In this document: piece after piece, positions 13,501-27,534 of the stretch
How positions within the stretch are numbered: the stretch's first letter is position 1
Layout of the letters: each line of letters starts with the position of its first letter
Source of the DNA: Synchiropus splendidus
Taxonomy: Eukaryota > Chordata > Actinopteri > Syngnathiformes > Callionymidae
DNA length: 64,000 nucleotides
Assembly (NCBI RefSeq): GCF_027744825.2
Contig: NC_071348.1
Span: forward strand, 20,803,563-20,867,562
Reading direction: 5' to 3'
Notes under the pieces: model-generated
The model's input: the letters and a program-made list of their open reading frames with translations, nothing else
Databases searched by the model: none
Told to the model about the DNA's origin: nothing
Position numbers and translations under genes: made by a program

Positions 13501-15889
13501 CGATGTGCAACTACTAGAAAGACCCTTTCTATTATAGCGGGAGGTGAAAATTTCATGTTCTGAAACTTCCCTGCAAAGTTAGGGCACAAAGCAGAAAACA
13601 CATTTTCAGACTGAGATAAGGTGGGTTCCAGATCGCCAAACATAAAAATGTTGATAACTTTGGAAAAAACATTTCAGACAGCTTAGATTTGATCTGCAAC
13701 TACTTGAAAGACACTTTCTGCTATAGTGGGAGGTGAACATTTCATGTTCTGAAGCTTTATGCAAAGTTATGGCACAATGCGTAAAACGCGATTTCAGCCT
13801 GAGATAAGGTGAATTCCGGAACGCCAAACATTAAAATGTTGGTAATTTTGGAAAAACACTTCAGACAGCTTAGATTTGATGTACAACTACTAGAAAGGCC
13901 TTTTCTGCTATCGGGCAAGTTTAAAATTTCATGTTCTGAAGCTTCCCTGCAAAGTTATGGCACAATGCAGAAAACGCGTTTTCAGCCTGAGATGAGGTCG
14001 ATTCCGGTACGCCAAACATAAAAATGTTGATAACTTTGGGAAAACACCTCAGACTGCTTAGATTTGATGTGCAACTACTAGAAAGACCCTTTCTGATAAA
14101 GAGGGTGGTGAAAATTCGATGTTCTGAAGCTTCCCTCCAAAGTTATGGCACAATGCGTAAAACGCATTTTCAGCCTGAGATAAGGTCGATTCCGGAACGC
14201 CAAACATAAAGATGTTGATAACTTTGGATAAACACTTCAGACAGAGTAGCTTTGATGTGCAACTACTAGAAAGACCCTTTCTGCTATAGTGGGAGGTGAA
14301 AATTTCATGTTCCGAAGCTTCCCTGCAAAGTTATGGCACAATTCCGAAAACGCGTTTTCAGCCTGAGATAAGGTCGATTCCGGAACGCCAAACATAAAAA
14401 TGTTGATAACTTTGGAAAAACACTTCAGACAGCTTAGATTTGATGTGCAACTACTAGAAAGACCATTTCTGCTGTAGTGGGATGTGAAAATTTCATGTTC
14501 TGAAGCTTCCCTGCAAAGTTATGGCACAATGCAGAAAACACGTCTTCAGCCTGAGATAAGATAGATTCCGGTACGCCAAACATAAAAATGTTGATAACTT
14601 TGGAAAAACACTTCAGACTGCTTAGATTTGATGTGCAACTACTAGAAAGACCCTTTCTGATATAGTGGGTGGTGAAAATTCGATGATCTGAAGCTTCCCA
14701 CCAAAGTTATGGCACAATGCGTAAAACGCGTTTTCAGCCTGAGATAAGGTCGATTCCGGAACGCCAAACATAAAAATGTTGATAACTTTGGAAAAACACT
14801 TCAGACAGCTGAGATTTGATGTGCAACTACAAGACAGACCCTTTCTGCTATAGTGGGAGGTGAAAATTTCATGTTCTGAAGCTTTATGCAAAGTTATGGC
14901 ACAATGCGTCAAACGCGTTTTCAGCCTGAGATAAGGTGGGTTCCCGAAGGTCAAACATATAAATGTTGAAAGCTTTGGAAAAACACTTCAGACCGCTTAG
15001 ATTTCATGTGAAACTACTAGAAAGACCCTTTCTGCTATAGTGGGAGGTGAAAATTTCATGTTCTGAAGTTTTATGCAAACTTATGACACAATGCGTAAAA
15101 CGCGTTTTCAGCCTGAGATAAGGTCGATTCCGGAACGCCAAACATTAAAATGTTGATAACTTTGGAGAAACACTTCAGACAGCTTAGATTTGATGTACAA
15201 CTACTAGAAAGACCTTCTCTGCTATAGCGCAAGTTTAAAATTTCATGTTCTGAAGCTTCCCTGCAAAGTTATGGCACAATGCAGAAAACTCGTTTTCAGC
15301 CTGAGATAAGGACGATTCCGGTACGCCAAACATAAAAATGTTGATAACTTTGGGAAAACACGTCAGACTGCTTAGATTTGATGTGCAACTACTAGAAAGA
15401 CCCTTTCTGATATAGTGGGTGGTGAAAATTCGATGTTCTGAAGGTTCCCTCCAAAGTTATGGCACAATGCGTAAAACGCATTTTCAGCCTGAGATAAGGT
15501 CGATTCAGGAACGCCAAACATAAAAAATATGATAACTTTTCAAATACACTTCAGACAGCTTAGATTTGATGTGCAAGTACTAGAAAGACCATTTCTGCTA
15601 TAATGGGAGGTGAAAATTTCATGTTCTGAAGCTTCCCTGCAAAGTTATGGCACAATGGAGAAAACGCGTTTTCAGCCTGAGATAAGGTGGGGTCCGGAAC
15701 GCCAAAGATAAAAATGTTGATGACTTTGGAAAAACACTTCAGACAGCTTAGATTTGATGTGTAACTACAAGACAGACCCTTTCTGCTATAGTGGGGGGAG
15801 AAAATTTCATGTTCTGAAGCTTCCCTGCAAAGTTATGGCACAATGCAGAAAACGGGTGTTCAGCCTGAGATAAGGTGGGTTCCGGAACG

Positions 15890-16790
15890 CGAAACATAAA
15901 AGTGTTAATAACTTTGGAAAAACACTTCAGAGAGCTTAGATTTGATGTGCAACTACTATGAAGACCTTTTCTGCTATTGTGGAACTTTAAAATGTCATTT
16001 TCTGATGCATTCCTGCAAAGTTATGGCACAATGCAGAAAACGGAGTGTTCAGCCTGAGATAAGGTTGATTCAGGAACGTCAAACATAAAAATGTTGATAA
16101 CTTTGGAAAGCCACTTCAGACAACTTAGATTTGATGTGCAACTAAAAGAAAGACCCTTTCTGCTGTAGTGGGAGGTGAAAATTTCATGTTCTGAAGCTTC
16201 CCTGCAAAGTTATGCCACAATGCAGGAAACGCGTTTTCAGCCTGAGATAAGGTGGGTTCCGGAACGCCAAACATAAAAATGTTGATAACTTTCGAAAAAC
16301 ACTTCAGACAGCTTAGATGTGATGTGCAACTACTAGAAAGACCCTTTCTGCTATAGTGGGAGGTGAAAATTTCATGTTTTAAAGCTTTATGCAAAGTTAT
16401 GGCACAATGCGTAAAACGCGTTTTCAGCCTGAGATAAGGTGGGTTCCCGAAGGCCAAACAAAAAAATGTTGAAAACTTTGGAAAAACACTTCAGACAGCT
16501 TAGATTTGAAGTGCAACTACTAGAAAGACCCTTTCTGCTATAGTGGGAGGTGAAAATTTCATGTTCTGAAGTGCTATGCAAAGCTATGGCACAATGCGTA
16601 AAACGCGTTTACATCCTGAGATAAGGTGGGTTTCGGAACGCCAAACATAAAAGTGTTGATAACTTTCGAAAAACACCTCAGACAGCTTAGACGTGATGTG
16701 CAACTACTAGAAAGACCCTTGCTGCTATAGTGGGATGTTAAAATTTCATGTTCTGAAGCTTCCCTGCAAAGTAATGGCAAAATATGTAAA
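15890..16790 (+). repeat. Monomer run related to the 47.5-50.3 kb HOR
   Basis: Units with gtgttaataactttgg, a gaagacctttt variant, gtggaactttaaaatgtc, tgatgcat and ggtgttcagcc occur in the same order as around 47470, 48410 and 49730. This is a diverged relative of that 5-/7-mer HOR. Confidence 0.7.
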
Positions 16791-16999
16791 ACGCGTTTTC
16801 AGGCTGAGATAAGGTGGGTTCCGGAATGCCAAACATAAAAATGTTGATAACTGCAGAAAAACACTTCAAGACAGCTTAGATTTGATGTGCAACTACTAGA
16901 ATGACCTTTTCTGCTATAGTGGCAGGTTAAAATGTCATGCTCTGAAGCTTCCCTGCAAAGTTATGGCACAATGCGTAAAACGCGTTTTCAGCCGGAAAT

Positions 17000-19480
17000 A
17001 AGGTCGATTCCGGAACGCCAAACATAAACATGTTCATAATTCTGGAAAAACACTTCAGACAGCTTAGATTTGATGTGCAACTACTAGAAAGACCATTTCT
17101 GCCATTGTGGGAGGTGAAAATTCGATGTTCTGAAGCTTTCCTGCAAAGTTATGGCACAATGCGTAAAACGCGTTTTCAGCCTGAGATAAGGTTGATTCCG
17201 GAACACCAAACATAAAAGTGTTGATAACTTTGGAAAAACAATTCAAACAGCTTCGATTTGATGTGCAACTACTAGAAAGACCCTTTCTGCTATAGTGGGA
17301 TGTAGAAATTTCATGTTCTGAAGCTTCCCTGCAAAGTTATGGCACAATGCAGGAAACGCGTTTTCAGCCTGAGATAAGGTGGGTTCCAGAACGCCAAACA
17401 TAAAAATGTTGATAACTTTGGAAAAACAATTCAAACAGCTTCGATTTGATGTGCAACTACTAGAAAGACCCTTTCTGCTATCGTGGGTCGTGGAAATTTC
17501 ATGTTCTGAAGCTTCCCTGCAAAGTTATGTCACAATGCAGAAAACGCGTTTTCAGCCTCACATAAGGTCAATTCCGGAACGCCAAACATAAAAATGTTAA
17601 TAACTCCGGAAAAACACTTCAGACAGCTTAGATTTGATGTGCAAGTACTAGAAAGACCATTTCTGCTGTAGTGGGAGGTGAAAATTTCATGTTCTGAAGC
17701 TTCCCTGCAAAGTTATGGCACAATGCAGAAAACGAATTTTCAGCATCACATAAGGTCGATTCCGGCATGCCAAACATAAAAATGTTGATAACTTTGGAAA
17801 AACACTTCAGACAGCTTAGATTTGATGTGCAACTACTAGAAAGACCGTTTCTGCCATTGTGGGAGGTGAAAATTCGATGTTCTGAAGCTTCCCTGCAAAG
17901 TTATGGCACCATGCGTAAAACGCGTTTTCAGCCTGAGATAAGGTCGATTCCGGAAGGCCAAACATAAACATGTTCATAATGCTGGAAAAACACTTCAGAC
18001 AGCTTAGATTTGATGTGCAACTACTAGAAAGACCATTTCTGCCATTGTGGGAGGTGAAAATTCGATGTTCTGAAGCTTCCCTGCAAAGTTATGCCACAAT
18101 GCAGGAAACGCGTTTTCAGCCTGAGATAAGGTCGATTCCGGAACGCCAAACATAAAAATATTGATAACTTTGGAAAAACTCTTTAGACAGCTTACATTTG
18201 ATGTGCAACTACTAGAAAGACCCTTTCTGATATAGTGGGTGGTGAATATTCGATGATCTGAAGCTTCCCACCAAAGTTATGGCACAATGCGTAAAACGCG
18301 TTTTCAGCCTGAGATAAGGTCGATTCCGGAACGCCAAACATAAACATGTTCATAATTCTGGAAAAACACTTCAGACAGCTTAGATTTGATGTGCAACTAC
18401 TAGAAAGACAATTTCTGCCATTGTGGGAGGTGAAAATTCGATGTTCTGAAGCTTCCCTGCAAAGTTATGCCACAATGCAGGAAACGCGTTTTCAGATTGA
18501 GATAAGGTCGATTCCGGAACGCCAAACATAAAAATATTGATAACTTGGGAAAAACTCTTTAGACAGCTTAGATTTGATGTGCAACTACTAGATAGACCCT
18601 TTCTGCTATAGTGGGAGGTTAAAATTTCGTGTTCTGAAGCTTCCCTCCAAAGTTATGGCACAATGCAAAAAAAGCGTTTACAGCCTGAGATAAGGTGGGT
18701 TCCGAAACGCCTAACATAAAAATGTTGATAACTTTGGAAAAACACTTCAGACAGCCTAGATTTGATGTGCAAGTACTAGAAAGACCCTTTCTGCTATAGT
18801 GGGAGGTGAAAATTCGATGTTCTGAAGCTTCCCTGCAAAGTTATGGCACCATGCGTAAAACGCGTTTTCAACCTGAGATAAGGTCGATTCCGGAACGCCA
18901 AAGATGAAAATGTTCATAAATCTGGAAAAACACTTCAGACAGCTTCGATTTGATGTGCAACTACTAGAAAGACCATTTCTGCCATTGTGGGAGGTGAAAA
19001 TTCGATGTTCTGAAACTTCCCAGCAAAGTTATGCCACAATGCAGGAAACACGTTTTCAGCCTGAGATAAAGTCGATTCCGGAATGCCAAACATAAAAATG
19101 TTGATAACTTTGGAAAAACACTTCAGACAGCTTAGATTTTATGTTGAAGAATGAGAAAGACCCTTTCTGCTATAATGGGAATTGAAAATTCGATGTTCTG
19201 AAGCGTCCCTGCAAAGTTATGCCACAATGCAGGAAACGCGTTTTCAGCCTAAGATAAGGTTGATTCCGGAAAACCAAACATAAAAGTGTTGATAACTTTG
19301 GAAAAACAATTCAAACAGCTTCGATTTGATGTGCAACTACTAGAAAGACCCTTTCTGCTATCGTGGGAGGTTAAAATTTCATGTTCTGAAGCTTCCCTGC
19401 AAAGTTATGTCACAATGCAGAAAACGCGTTTTCAGCCTCACATATGGTCAATTCCGGAACGCCAAACATAAAAATGTTGA
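17000..19480 (+). repeat. Older relative of the 54-58.7 kb HOR
   Basis: 17030-17600 matches 54236-54800 at an offset of 37206 bp. The monomer types of the young 11-mer are all recognisable: catgttcataattctgg, tattgataactttggaaaaactcttta, gtggtgaatattcgatgatc, aacaattcaaacagcttcg and ctatcgtgggtcgtgg. Their order is not strictly periodic here. catgttcataat-type units begin at about 17026, 17966, 18342 and 18902. Confidence 0.75.
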
Positions 19481-20290
19481 TAACTTTGGAAAAAGACTGG
19501 AGACAGCTTAGATTTGATGTGCAACTACTAGAAAGACCATTTCTGCTATAGTGGCAGGTGAAAATTTCATGTTCTGAAGCTTCCCTGCAAAGTTTTGGCA
19601 CAATGCGTAAAACGCGTTTTCAGCCTGAGATAATGTCGATTCCGGAACGCCAAACATAAAAATGTTGATAACTTTGGAAAGACACTTCAGACAGCTTAGA
19701 GTTGATGTGCAAATACTAGAAAGACCCTTTCTGCTATAGTTGGTAGTGAAAATTCCATGTTCTGAAGCTTCCCTGCAAATTTATGCAAAAGGCGTAAAAC
19801 GCGTTTTCAGCCTGAGATAAGGTCGATTCCGGAACGCCAAACATAAAAATGTTGATAACTTTGGAAAAAGACTGGAGACAGCTTAGATTTGATGTGCAAC
19901 TACTAGAAAGACCATTTCTGCTATAGTGGCAGGTGAAAATTTCATGTTCTGAAGCTTACCTGCAAAGTTTTGGCACAATGCGTAAAACGCGTTTTCAGCC
20001 TGAGATAATGTCGATTCCGGAACGCCAAACATAAAAATGTTGATAACTTTGGAAAGACACTTCAGACAGCTTAGAGTTGATGTGCAAATACTAGAAAGAC
20101 CCTTTCTGCTATAGTTGGTAGTGAAAATTCCATGTTCTGAAGCTTCCCTGCAAATTTATGCAAAAGGCGTAAAACGCGTTTTCAGCCTGAGATAAGGTCG
20201 ATTCCGGAACGCCAAACATAAAAATGTTGATAACTTTGGAAAAAGACTGGAGACAGCTTAGATTTGATGTGCAACTACTAGAAAGACCCT
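19453..20290 (+). repeat. 375-bp dimer HOR, about 2.2 copies
   Basis: The rare variant aaaaagactggagacagc has its actgg at 19496, 19871 and 20246, 375 bp apart. Both full copies share the second marker ttatgcaaaaggcgtaaaac, a 1-bp shortening that explains 375 rather than 376. Reading the two copies against each other I found a single mismatch (gaagcttccc versus gaagcttacc). The third copy departs after about 20290. Confidence 0.9.
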
Positions 20291-20594
20291 TTCTGCTATA
20301 GTGGGAGGTGAAAATATCATGTTCTGAAGCTTCCCTGCAAAGTTATGGCACAATGCGTAAAACGCGTTTTCAGCCTGAGATAAGGTGGGTTCCAGAACGC
20401 CAAAATAAAAATGTTGATAACTTTGGAAAAACACATCAGACAGCTTAGATTTGATGTGCAACTACTAGAAAGACCCTTTCTGGCATATTGGGAGGTCAGA
20501 ATTTCATGTTCTGAAGCTTCCCTGCAAAGTTATGGGACAATGCAGAAAACGATTTTTCATCCTGAGATAAGGTCGATTCCGGAACGCCAAACAT

Positions 20595-22482
20595 AAAAAT
20601 GTTGATAACTTTCGAAAAACACTTCAGACAGCTTAGATTTGATGTGCAACTACTAGAAAGACCCTTTCTGCTATAGTGGAATATGAAAATTTCATGTTCT
20701 GAAGATTCCCTGCAAAGTTATGGCAGAATGCGTAAATCGCGTTTTCAGCCTGAGATAAGGTCGATTCCTGAACGCCAAACATAAAAATGTTGATAACTTT
20801 GGAAAAACACTTCAAACAGCTTAGATTTGATGTGCAACTACTAGAAAGACCCTTTCTGCTATAGTGGCATGTGAATATTTCATGTTCTGAAGCTTGCCTG
20901 CAAAGTTGTGGCACAATGCAGAAAATGCGTTTTCAGCCTGAGATAAGATGGGTTCCAGAACGCCAAACATAAAAATGTAGATAAGTTTGGAAAAACACTT
21001 CAGACAGCTTAGCTTTGATGAGCCATTACTAGAAAGACCCTTTCTGCAATAGTGGGTGGTGAAAATTCGATGTTCTGAAGCTTCCCTGCAAAGTTATGGC
21101 ACAATGCGTAAAACGCGTTTTCAGCCTGAGATAAGGTCAATTCCTGACCGCCAAACATAAAAATGTTAATAACTTCGGAAAAACACTTCAGACAGCTTAG
21201 ATTTGATGTGCAACTACTAGAGAGACCCTTTATGCTATAGTGGGAGGTGAAAATGTCATGTTCTGAAGTTTCCCTGCAAAGTTATCGCACAATGCAGAAA
21301 ACGTGTTTTCAGCCTGAGATAAGGTCGATTCAGGAACGCCAAATATAAAAATGTTGATAACTTTCGAAAAACACTTCAAAGAGCTTAGATTTGATGTGCA
21401 ACTACTAGAAAAACCCTTTCTGCTTTAGTGGGATGTTTAAATGTCATGTTCTGAAGCTTCCCTGCAAAGTTATGGCACAATGCAGAAAACGCTTTTACAG
21501 CCTGAGATAAGGTGGATTCCGGAAAGCCAAACATAAAAATGTTGATAACTTTGGAAAAACACTTCAGACAGCTTAGATTTGATGTGCAACTACTGGAAAA
21601 AGCCTTTCTGCCATAGTGGGAGTTGAAAAATTCATGTTCTGAAGCATCCCTGCAAAGTTATGGCACATTGCAGAAAACGCGTTTTCAGCCTGAGATAAGG
21701 TCGATTCCGGAAAGCCAAACATAAAAATGTTGATAACTTTGGAAAAACACTTCAGACAGCTTAGATTTGATGTGCAACTACTGGAAAAAGTCTTTCTGCT
21801 ATAGTGGGAGTTGAAAATTTCATGTTCGGAAGCTTCCCTGCAAAGTTATGGCACAATGCAGAAAACGCGTTTTCAGCCTCACATAAGGTCAATTCCGGAC
21901 CGCCAAACATAAAAATGTTAATAACTTCGGAAAAACACTTCAGACAGCTTAGATTTGATGTGCAACTACAAGAAAAAGCCTTTCTGCTATAGTGGAAGTT
22001 GAAAATTTAATGTTCTGAAGCTTCCCTGCAAAGTTATGGCACATTGCAGAAAACGCGTTTTCAGCCTGAGATAAGGTCGATTCCGGAACGCCAAACATAA
22101 AAATGTTGATAACTTTGGAAAAACACTTCAAACAGCTTAGATTTGATGTGCAACTACTAGAAAGACCCTTTCTGCTATCGTGGGATGTTTAAATGTCATG
22201 TTCTGAAGCTTCCCTGCAAAGTTATGGCACAATGCAGAAAACGCGTTTTCAGCATGAGACAAGGTCGATTCCGGAACGCCAAACATAAAAATGTTGATAA
22301 CTTTGGAAAAACACTTCAGACAGCTTAGATTTGATGTGCAACTACTAGAAAGACCCTTTCTGCTATAGCGGAATATGAAAATTTCATGTTCCGAAGATTC
22401 CCTGCAAAGTTATGGCAGAATGCGTAAATCGCGTTTTCAGCCTGAGATAAGGTCGATTCCTGAACGCCAAACATAAAAATGT
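20595..22482 (+). repeat. 10-monomer block, copy 3
   Basis: Same 1.89-kb block as at 2933 and 5375, displaced 15.2 kb from copy 2. Its junction to the following gaggcttccctgcaaagata unit matches copy 2's order, with the ttacgaagc or attccg monomer of 4813-5000 absent in both. Confidence 0.85.
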
Positions 22483-24600
22483 TGATAACTTTGGAAAAAC
22501 ACATCAAACAGCTTAGATTTGATGTGCAACTACTAGAAAGACCCTTTCTGCTATAGTGGGAGGTGAAAATTTCATGTTCTGAGGCTTCCCTGCAAAGATA
22601 TGACACAATGCAAAAAACCCGTTTTCAGACTGAGATAAGGTGGGTTCAGTAACGCCAAACATAAAAATGTTGATAACTTTGGAAAAACACCAGACAGCTT
22701 AGATTTGATGTGCAACTACTAGAAAGACCATTTCTGCTATAGTGGGTGGTGAAAATTCGATGTTCTGAAGCTTCCCTGCAAAGTTATGGCACAATGCGTA
22801 AAACGCGTTTTCAGCTTCAGATAAGGTCGATTCCGGAACGCCAAACATAAAAATGTTGATAACTTTGGAAAAACACTCCAGAAAGCTTAGTTTTGATGTT
22901 CAACTACAAGACAGACTCTTTCTGCAATATTGGGAGTTGAAAATTTCATATTCTGATGCTTCCCTGCAAAGTTATGGCACAAAGCAGAAAACGCGTTTTC
23001 AGGCTGTGATAAGGTTGATTCCGGAACGCCAAACATAAAAATGTTGATAACTTTGGAAAAACACTTCAGACAGCTTAGACTTGATGTGCAACTACTATAA
23101 AGACCCTTTCTACTTTTGCGACAGGTGAAAATTTCATGTTCTGAGGCTTCCCTGCAAAGTTATGGCACAATGCACAAAACACGTTTTCAGACTGAGATAA
23201 GGTGGGTTCCAGAACGCCAAACATAAAAATGTTGATAACTTTGGAAAAACATTTCAGACAGCTTAGATTTGATCTGCAACTACTACAAAGACCCTTTCTG
23301 CTATAGTGGGTTGTGAAAATTTCATGTTCTGGAGCTTACCTACAAAGTTTTGGCACAATGCAGAAAACGCGTTTTCATCCTCAGATAAGGTCGATTCCGG
23401 AACGCCAAACATCAAAATGTTGATAACTTTGGAAAAACACTTCAGACAGCATAGATTTGTTGTGCAACTACTCGAAAGACCCTTTCTGCTATCATGGGAG
23501 GTGAAAATTTCATGTTCTGAAGCTTCCCTGCAAAGTTATGGCACAATGCAGAAAACGCGTTTTCAGCGTCAGATAAGGTCGATTCCGGAACGCCAAACAT
23601 CAAAATGTAGATAACTTTGGAAAAACACTTCAGACAGCTTAGATTTGATGTGCAACTACTAGAAAGACCCTTTCTGCTATAGTGGGAGGTGAAAATTTCA
23701 TGTTCTGAAGCTTTCCTGCAAAGGTATGGCACAATGTGTAAAATGCGTTTTCAGCCTGAGAAAAGGTCGATTCAGGAACACCAAACATAAAAATGTTGAA
23801 AACTTTCGAAAAACACTTCAGACAGCTTAGATTTGATGTGCAACTACGAGAAAGACCCTTTCTGCTATAGTGGGAGGTGAAAATTTCATGTTCTGAAGCT
23901 TCGCTGCAAAGTTATGGCACAATGCGTAAAACTCGTTTTCAGCCTGAGATGAGGTTGATTTCAGAACGCCGAACATAAAAATGTTGATAACTTTGGAAAA
24001 ACACTTCAGACAGCTTAGATTTGATGTGCAACTACGAGAAAGACCCTTTCTGCTATTGTGGGAGGTGAAAATTTCATGTTCTGAAGCCTCCCTGCAAAGT
24101 CATGGCACAATGCAGAAAACCTGTTTTCAGCCTGAGATAAGGTGGTTTCCAGAACGCCAAACATAAAAATGTTGATAACTTTGGAAAAACACTTCAGACA
24201 GTTTAGATTTGATGTGCAACTACGAGAAACACCCATTCTGCTTTAGTGGGAGGTGAAAATATCATGTTCTGAAACTTCCCTGCAAAGTTATGGCACAATG
24301 TGTAAAACACGTTTTCAGCCTGAGATGAGGTTGATTTCAGAACGCCAAACATAAAAATGTTGATAACTCAGGAAAAACTCTACAGACAGCTTAGATTTGA
24401 TGTGCAACTACGAAAAAGACCCTTTCTGCTATAGTGGGAGGTGAAAATATCATGTTCTGAAGGTTCCCTGCAAAGTGATGGCACAATGCGTAAAATGCGT
24501 TTTCACCCTGAGATAAGGTGGGTTCCAGAACGCCAAAATAAAAATGTTGATAACTTTGGAAAAACACTTCAGACAGCTTAGATTTGATGTGCAACTACTA
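20595..24600 (+). repeat. Block A2: second copy of A1-type sequence
   Basis: 20595-22482 matches 5375-7262 at an offset of 15220. It is followed by monomers like 5000-5400, including the same 2-bp caccagac deletion. Then about 23640-24270 matches 7670-8300 at an offset of 15970, and 24450-24600 matches 8292-8442 at 16158. The step from 15970 to 16158 is exactly 188, so A2 has one extra monomer at roughly 24270-24450. The ttaataacttcgg marker falls at 21166 and 21918. Confidence 0.85.
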
Positions 24601-27534
24601 GAAAGACCCTTTCTGCTATAGTTGGAGGTGAAAATTTCATGTTCTGAAGTTTCCCTGCAAAGTTATGGCACAATGCAGAAAACACGTTTTCATCCTGAGA
24701 TAAGGTCGATTCCGGAACGCCAAACATAAAAATGTTGATAACTTTCGAAAAACACTTCAGACAGCTTAGTTTGTTGTGCAACTACTAGAAAGACACTTTT
24801 TGCTCTAGTGGGAGGAGAAAATTTCATGTTCTAAAGCTTCCCTGCAAAGTTATGGCACAATGCAGAAAACGCGTTTTCTGCCTGACATAAGGTCGATTCC
24901 GGAACGCCAAACATAAAAATGTTGATAACTCCGGAAAAACTCTACAGACAGCTTAGATTTGATGTGCAACTACTAGAAAGACCCTTTCTGCTGAAGTGGG
25001 AGGTGAAAATTTCATGTTCTAAAGCTTCCCTGCAAAGTTATGGCACAATGCAGAAAACGCGTTTTAAGCGTGAGATAAGGTGAGTTCCGGAACGCCAAAC
25101 ATAAAAATGTTGATAACTTTGGAACAACACATCAGACAGCTTAGATTTGATGTGCAACTACTGGAAAGACCCTTTCTGCTATAGTGGGAGGTGAAAATTT
25201 CATGTTCTGAAGCTGCCCTGCAAAGTTATGGCACAATGCAGAAAACGCGTTTTCGGCCTGAGATAAGGTCGATTCAGGAAAACCAAACATAAAAATGTTG
25301 AAAACTTTCGAAAAACACTTCAGACAGCTAAGATTTGATGTGCAACTACGAGAAAGACCCTTTCTGCTATAGTGGGAGGTGAAAATATCATGTTCTGAAC
25401 CTTCCCTGCAAAGTTATGGCACAATGTGTAAAACGCGTTTTCAGCCTGAGATGAGGTTGATTTCAGAACGCCAAACAAAAAAATGATGATAACTCAGGAA
25501 AAACTCTACAGACAGCTTAGATTTGATGTGCAACTATTAGAAATACCCTTTCTGCTATAGTGGGAGGTGAAAATTTCATGTTCTGAGGCTTTCCTGCAAA
25601 GTTATGGCACAATGCAGAAAACGCGTTTTCAGCCTGAGATTAGGTGGGTTCCAGAACGCCAAACATAAAAATGTTGATAACTTTGGAAAAACACTTCAGA
25701 CATCTTAGATTTGATGTGCAACTACTAGAAAGACCCTTTCTGCTATAGTGGGATGTTAAAATTTCATGTTCTGAAGCTTCCCTGCAAAGTTATGGCAAAA
25801 TATGTAAAACACGTTTTCAGGCTGAGATAAGGTGGGTTCCGGAACGCCAAACATAAAAATGTTGATAACTTTCGAAAAACACTTCAGACAGCTTAGATTT
25901 GATGTGCAACTACTAGAAAGACCCTTTCTGCTATAGTGGGAGGAGAAAATTTCATGTTCTGAAGTCTCCCTGCAAAGTTATGGCACAATGCAGAAAACGC
26001 GTTTTCAGCCTGAGATAAGGTGGGTTCCAGAACGCCAAACATAAAAATGTTGATAACTTTGGAACAACACATCAGACAGCTTAGATTTGATGTGCAAATA
26101 CGAGAAAGACCCTTTCTGCTATAGTGGGAGCTAAAAATTTCATGTTCTGAAGCTTTCCTGCAAAGTTATTGCAAATTGTGTAAAACGCGTTTTCAGCCTG
26201 ACATAAGGTCGATTCCGGAACGCCAAACATAAAAATGTTGATAACTTTGGAAAAAGACTGGAGACAGCGTAGATTTGATGTGCAACTACTAGAGAGACCC
26301 TTTCTGCTAAAGTGGGAGGTGAACATTTCATGTTCTGAAGCTTCCCTGCAAAGTTATGGCACAATGCAGAAAACGCGTTTTCAGCCTGAGATAAGGTTGA
26401 TTCCGGAACGCAACACATAAAAATGTTGATAACTTTCGAAAAACACTTCAGACAGCTTAGATTTGATGTACAACTACTAGAAAGACCCTTTCTGCTATAG
26501 TGGGATTTGAAAATTTAATGTTCAGAAGCTTCCCTGCAAAGTTATGGCAGAATGCGTAAATCGCGTTATCAGCCTGAGATAAGGTCGATTCCGGAACGCC
26601 AAACATAAAAATGTTGATAACTTTCGAACAACACTTCAAACAGCTTAGATTTGATGTGCAACTACTAGAAAGACCCTTTCTGCTATAGGGGGATCTTGAA
26701 ATGTCATGTTCTGAAGCTTCCCTGCAAAGTTATCGCACAATGCAGAAAACGCGTTTTCAGCATGAGACAAGGTCAATTCCGGAACGCCAAACATAAAAAT
26801 ATGATAACTTTGAAAAAACACTTCAGACAGCTTAGATTTGATGTGCAACTACTAGAAAGACCCTTTCTGCTATAGTGGGAGGTGAAAATTTCATGTTCTG
26901 ATGTTTCCCTGCAAAGTTGTGGCACAATGCAGAAAACGCGTTTTCAGCCTGAGATGAGGTCGATTCTGGAATGCCAAACATAAAAATGTTGATAACTTTG
27001 GAAAAACACTTCAGACAGCTTAGATTTGACATGCAACTACTAGAAAGACCCTTTCTGCTGTAGTGGGAGTTGAAAATTTCATGTTCTGAAGCTTCCCTGC
27101 AAAGTTATGGCACTTTGCAGAAAACACGTTTTCAGCCTGAGATAAGGTCGATTCCGGAACGCCAAACATAAAAATATGATAACTTTGAAAAAACACTTCA
27201 GACAGCTTAGATTTGATGTGCAAGTATGAGAAAGACCCTTTCTGTAATAATGGGAATTGAAAATTTCATGTTCTGAAGCTTCCCTCCATAGTTATGGCAC
27301 AATGCAAAAAAAGCGTTTACAGCCTGAGATAAGGTCGATTCCCGAATGCCAAACATAAAAATGTTGATAACTTTGGAAGAACACTTCAGGCAGCTTAGAT
27401 TTGATGTGCAACTACTAGAAAGACCCATTCTGCTATAGTGGGAGTTGAAAATTTCATGTTCTGAAACTTGCCTGCAAAGTTATGGCACATTGCAGAAAAC
27501 GCATTTTCAGCCTGAGATAAGGTCGATTCAGGAA

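Larger units (their letters stand above)
8561..20594 (+). repeat. Block B1: heterogeneous monomers
   Basis: Diverse 188-bp units with little short-range periodicity until about 17 kb. Many subtypes have their closest visible relatives 33-40 kb downstream in block B2: 8820-9290 with 43970-44440; 10990-11890 with 46324-47220; 12300-12980 with 51759-52440; 17000-17600 with 54206-54800. Frequent one-base deletions in the gaagctttatgcaaag form make phase drift here. No non-satellite sequence is present. Confidence 0.85.
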
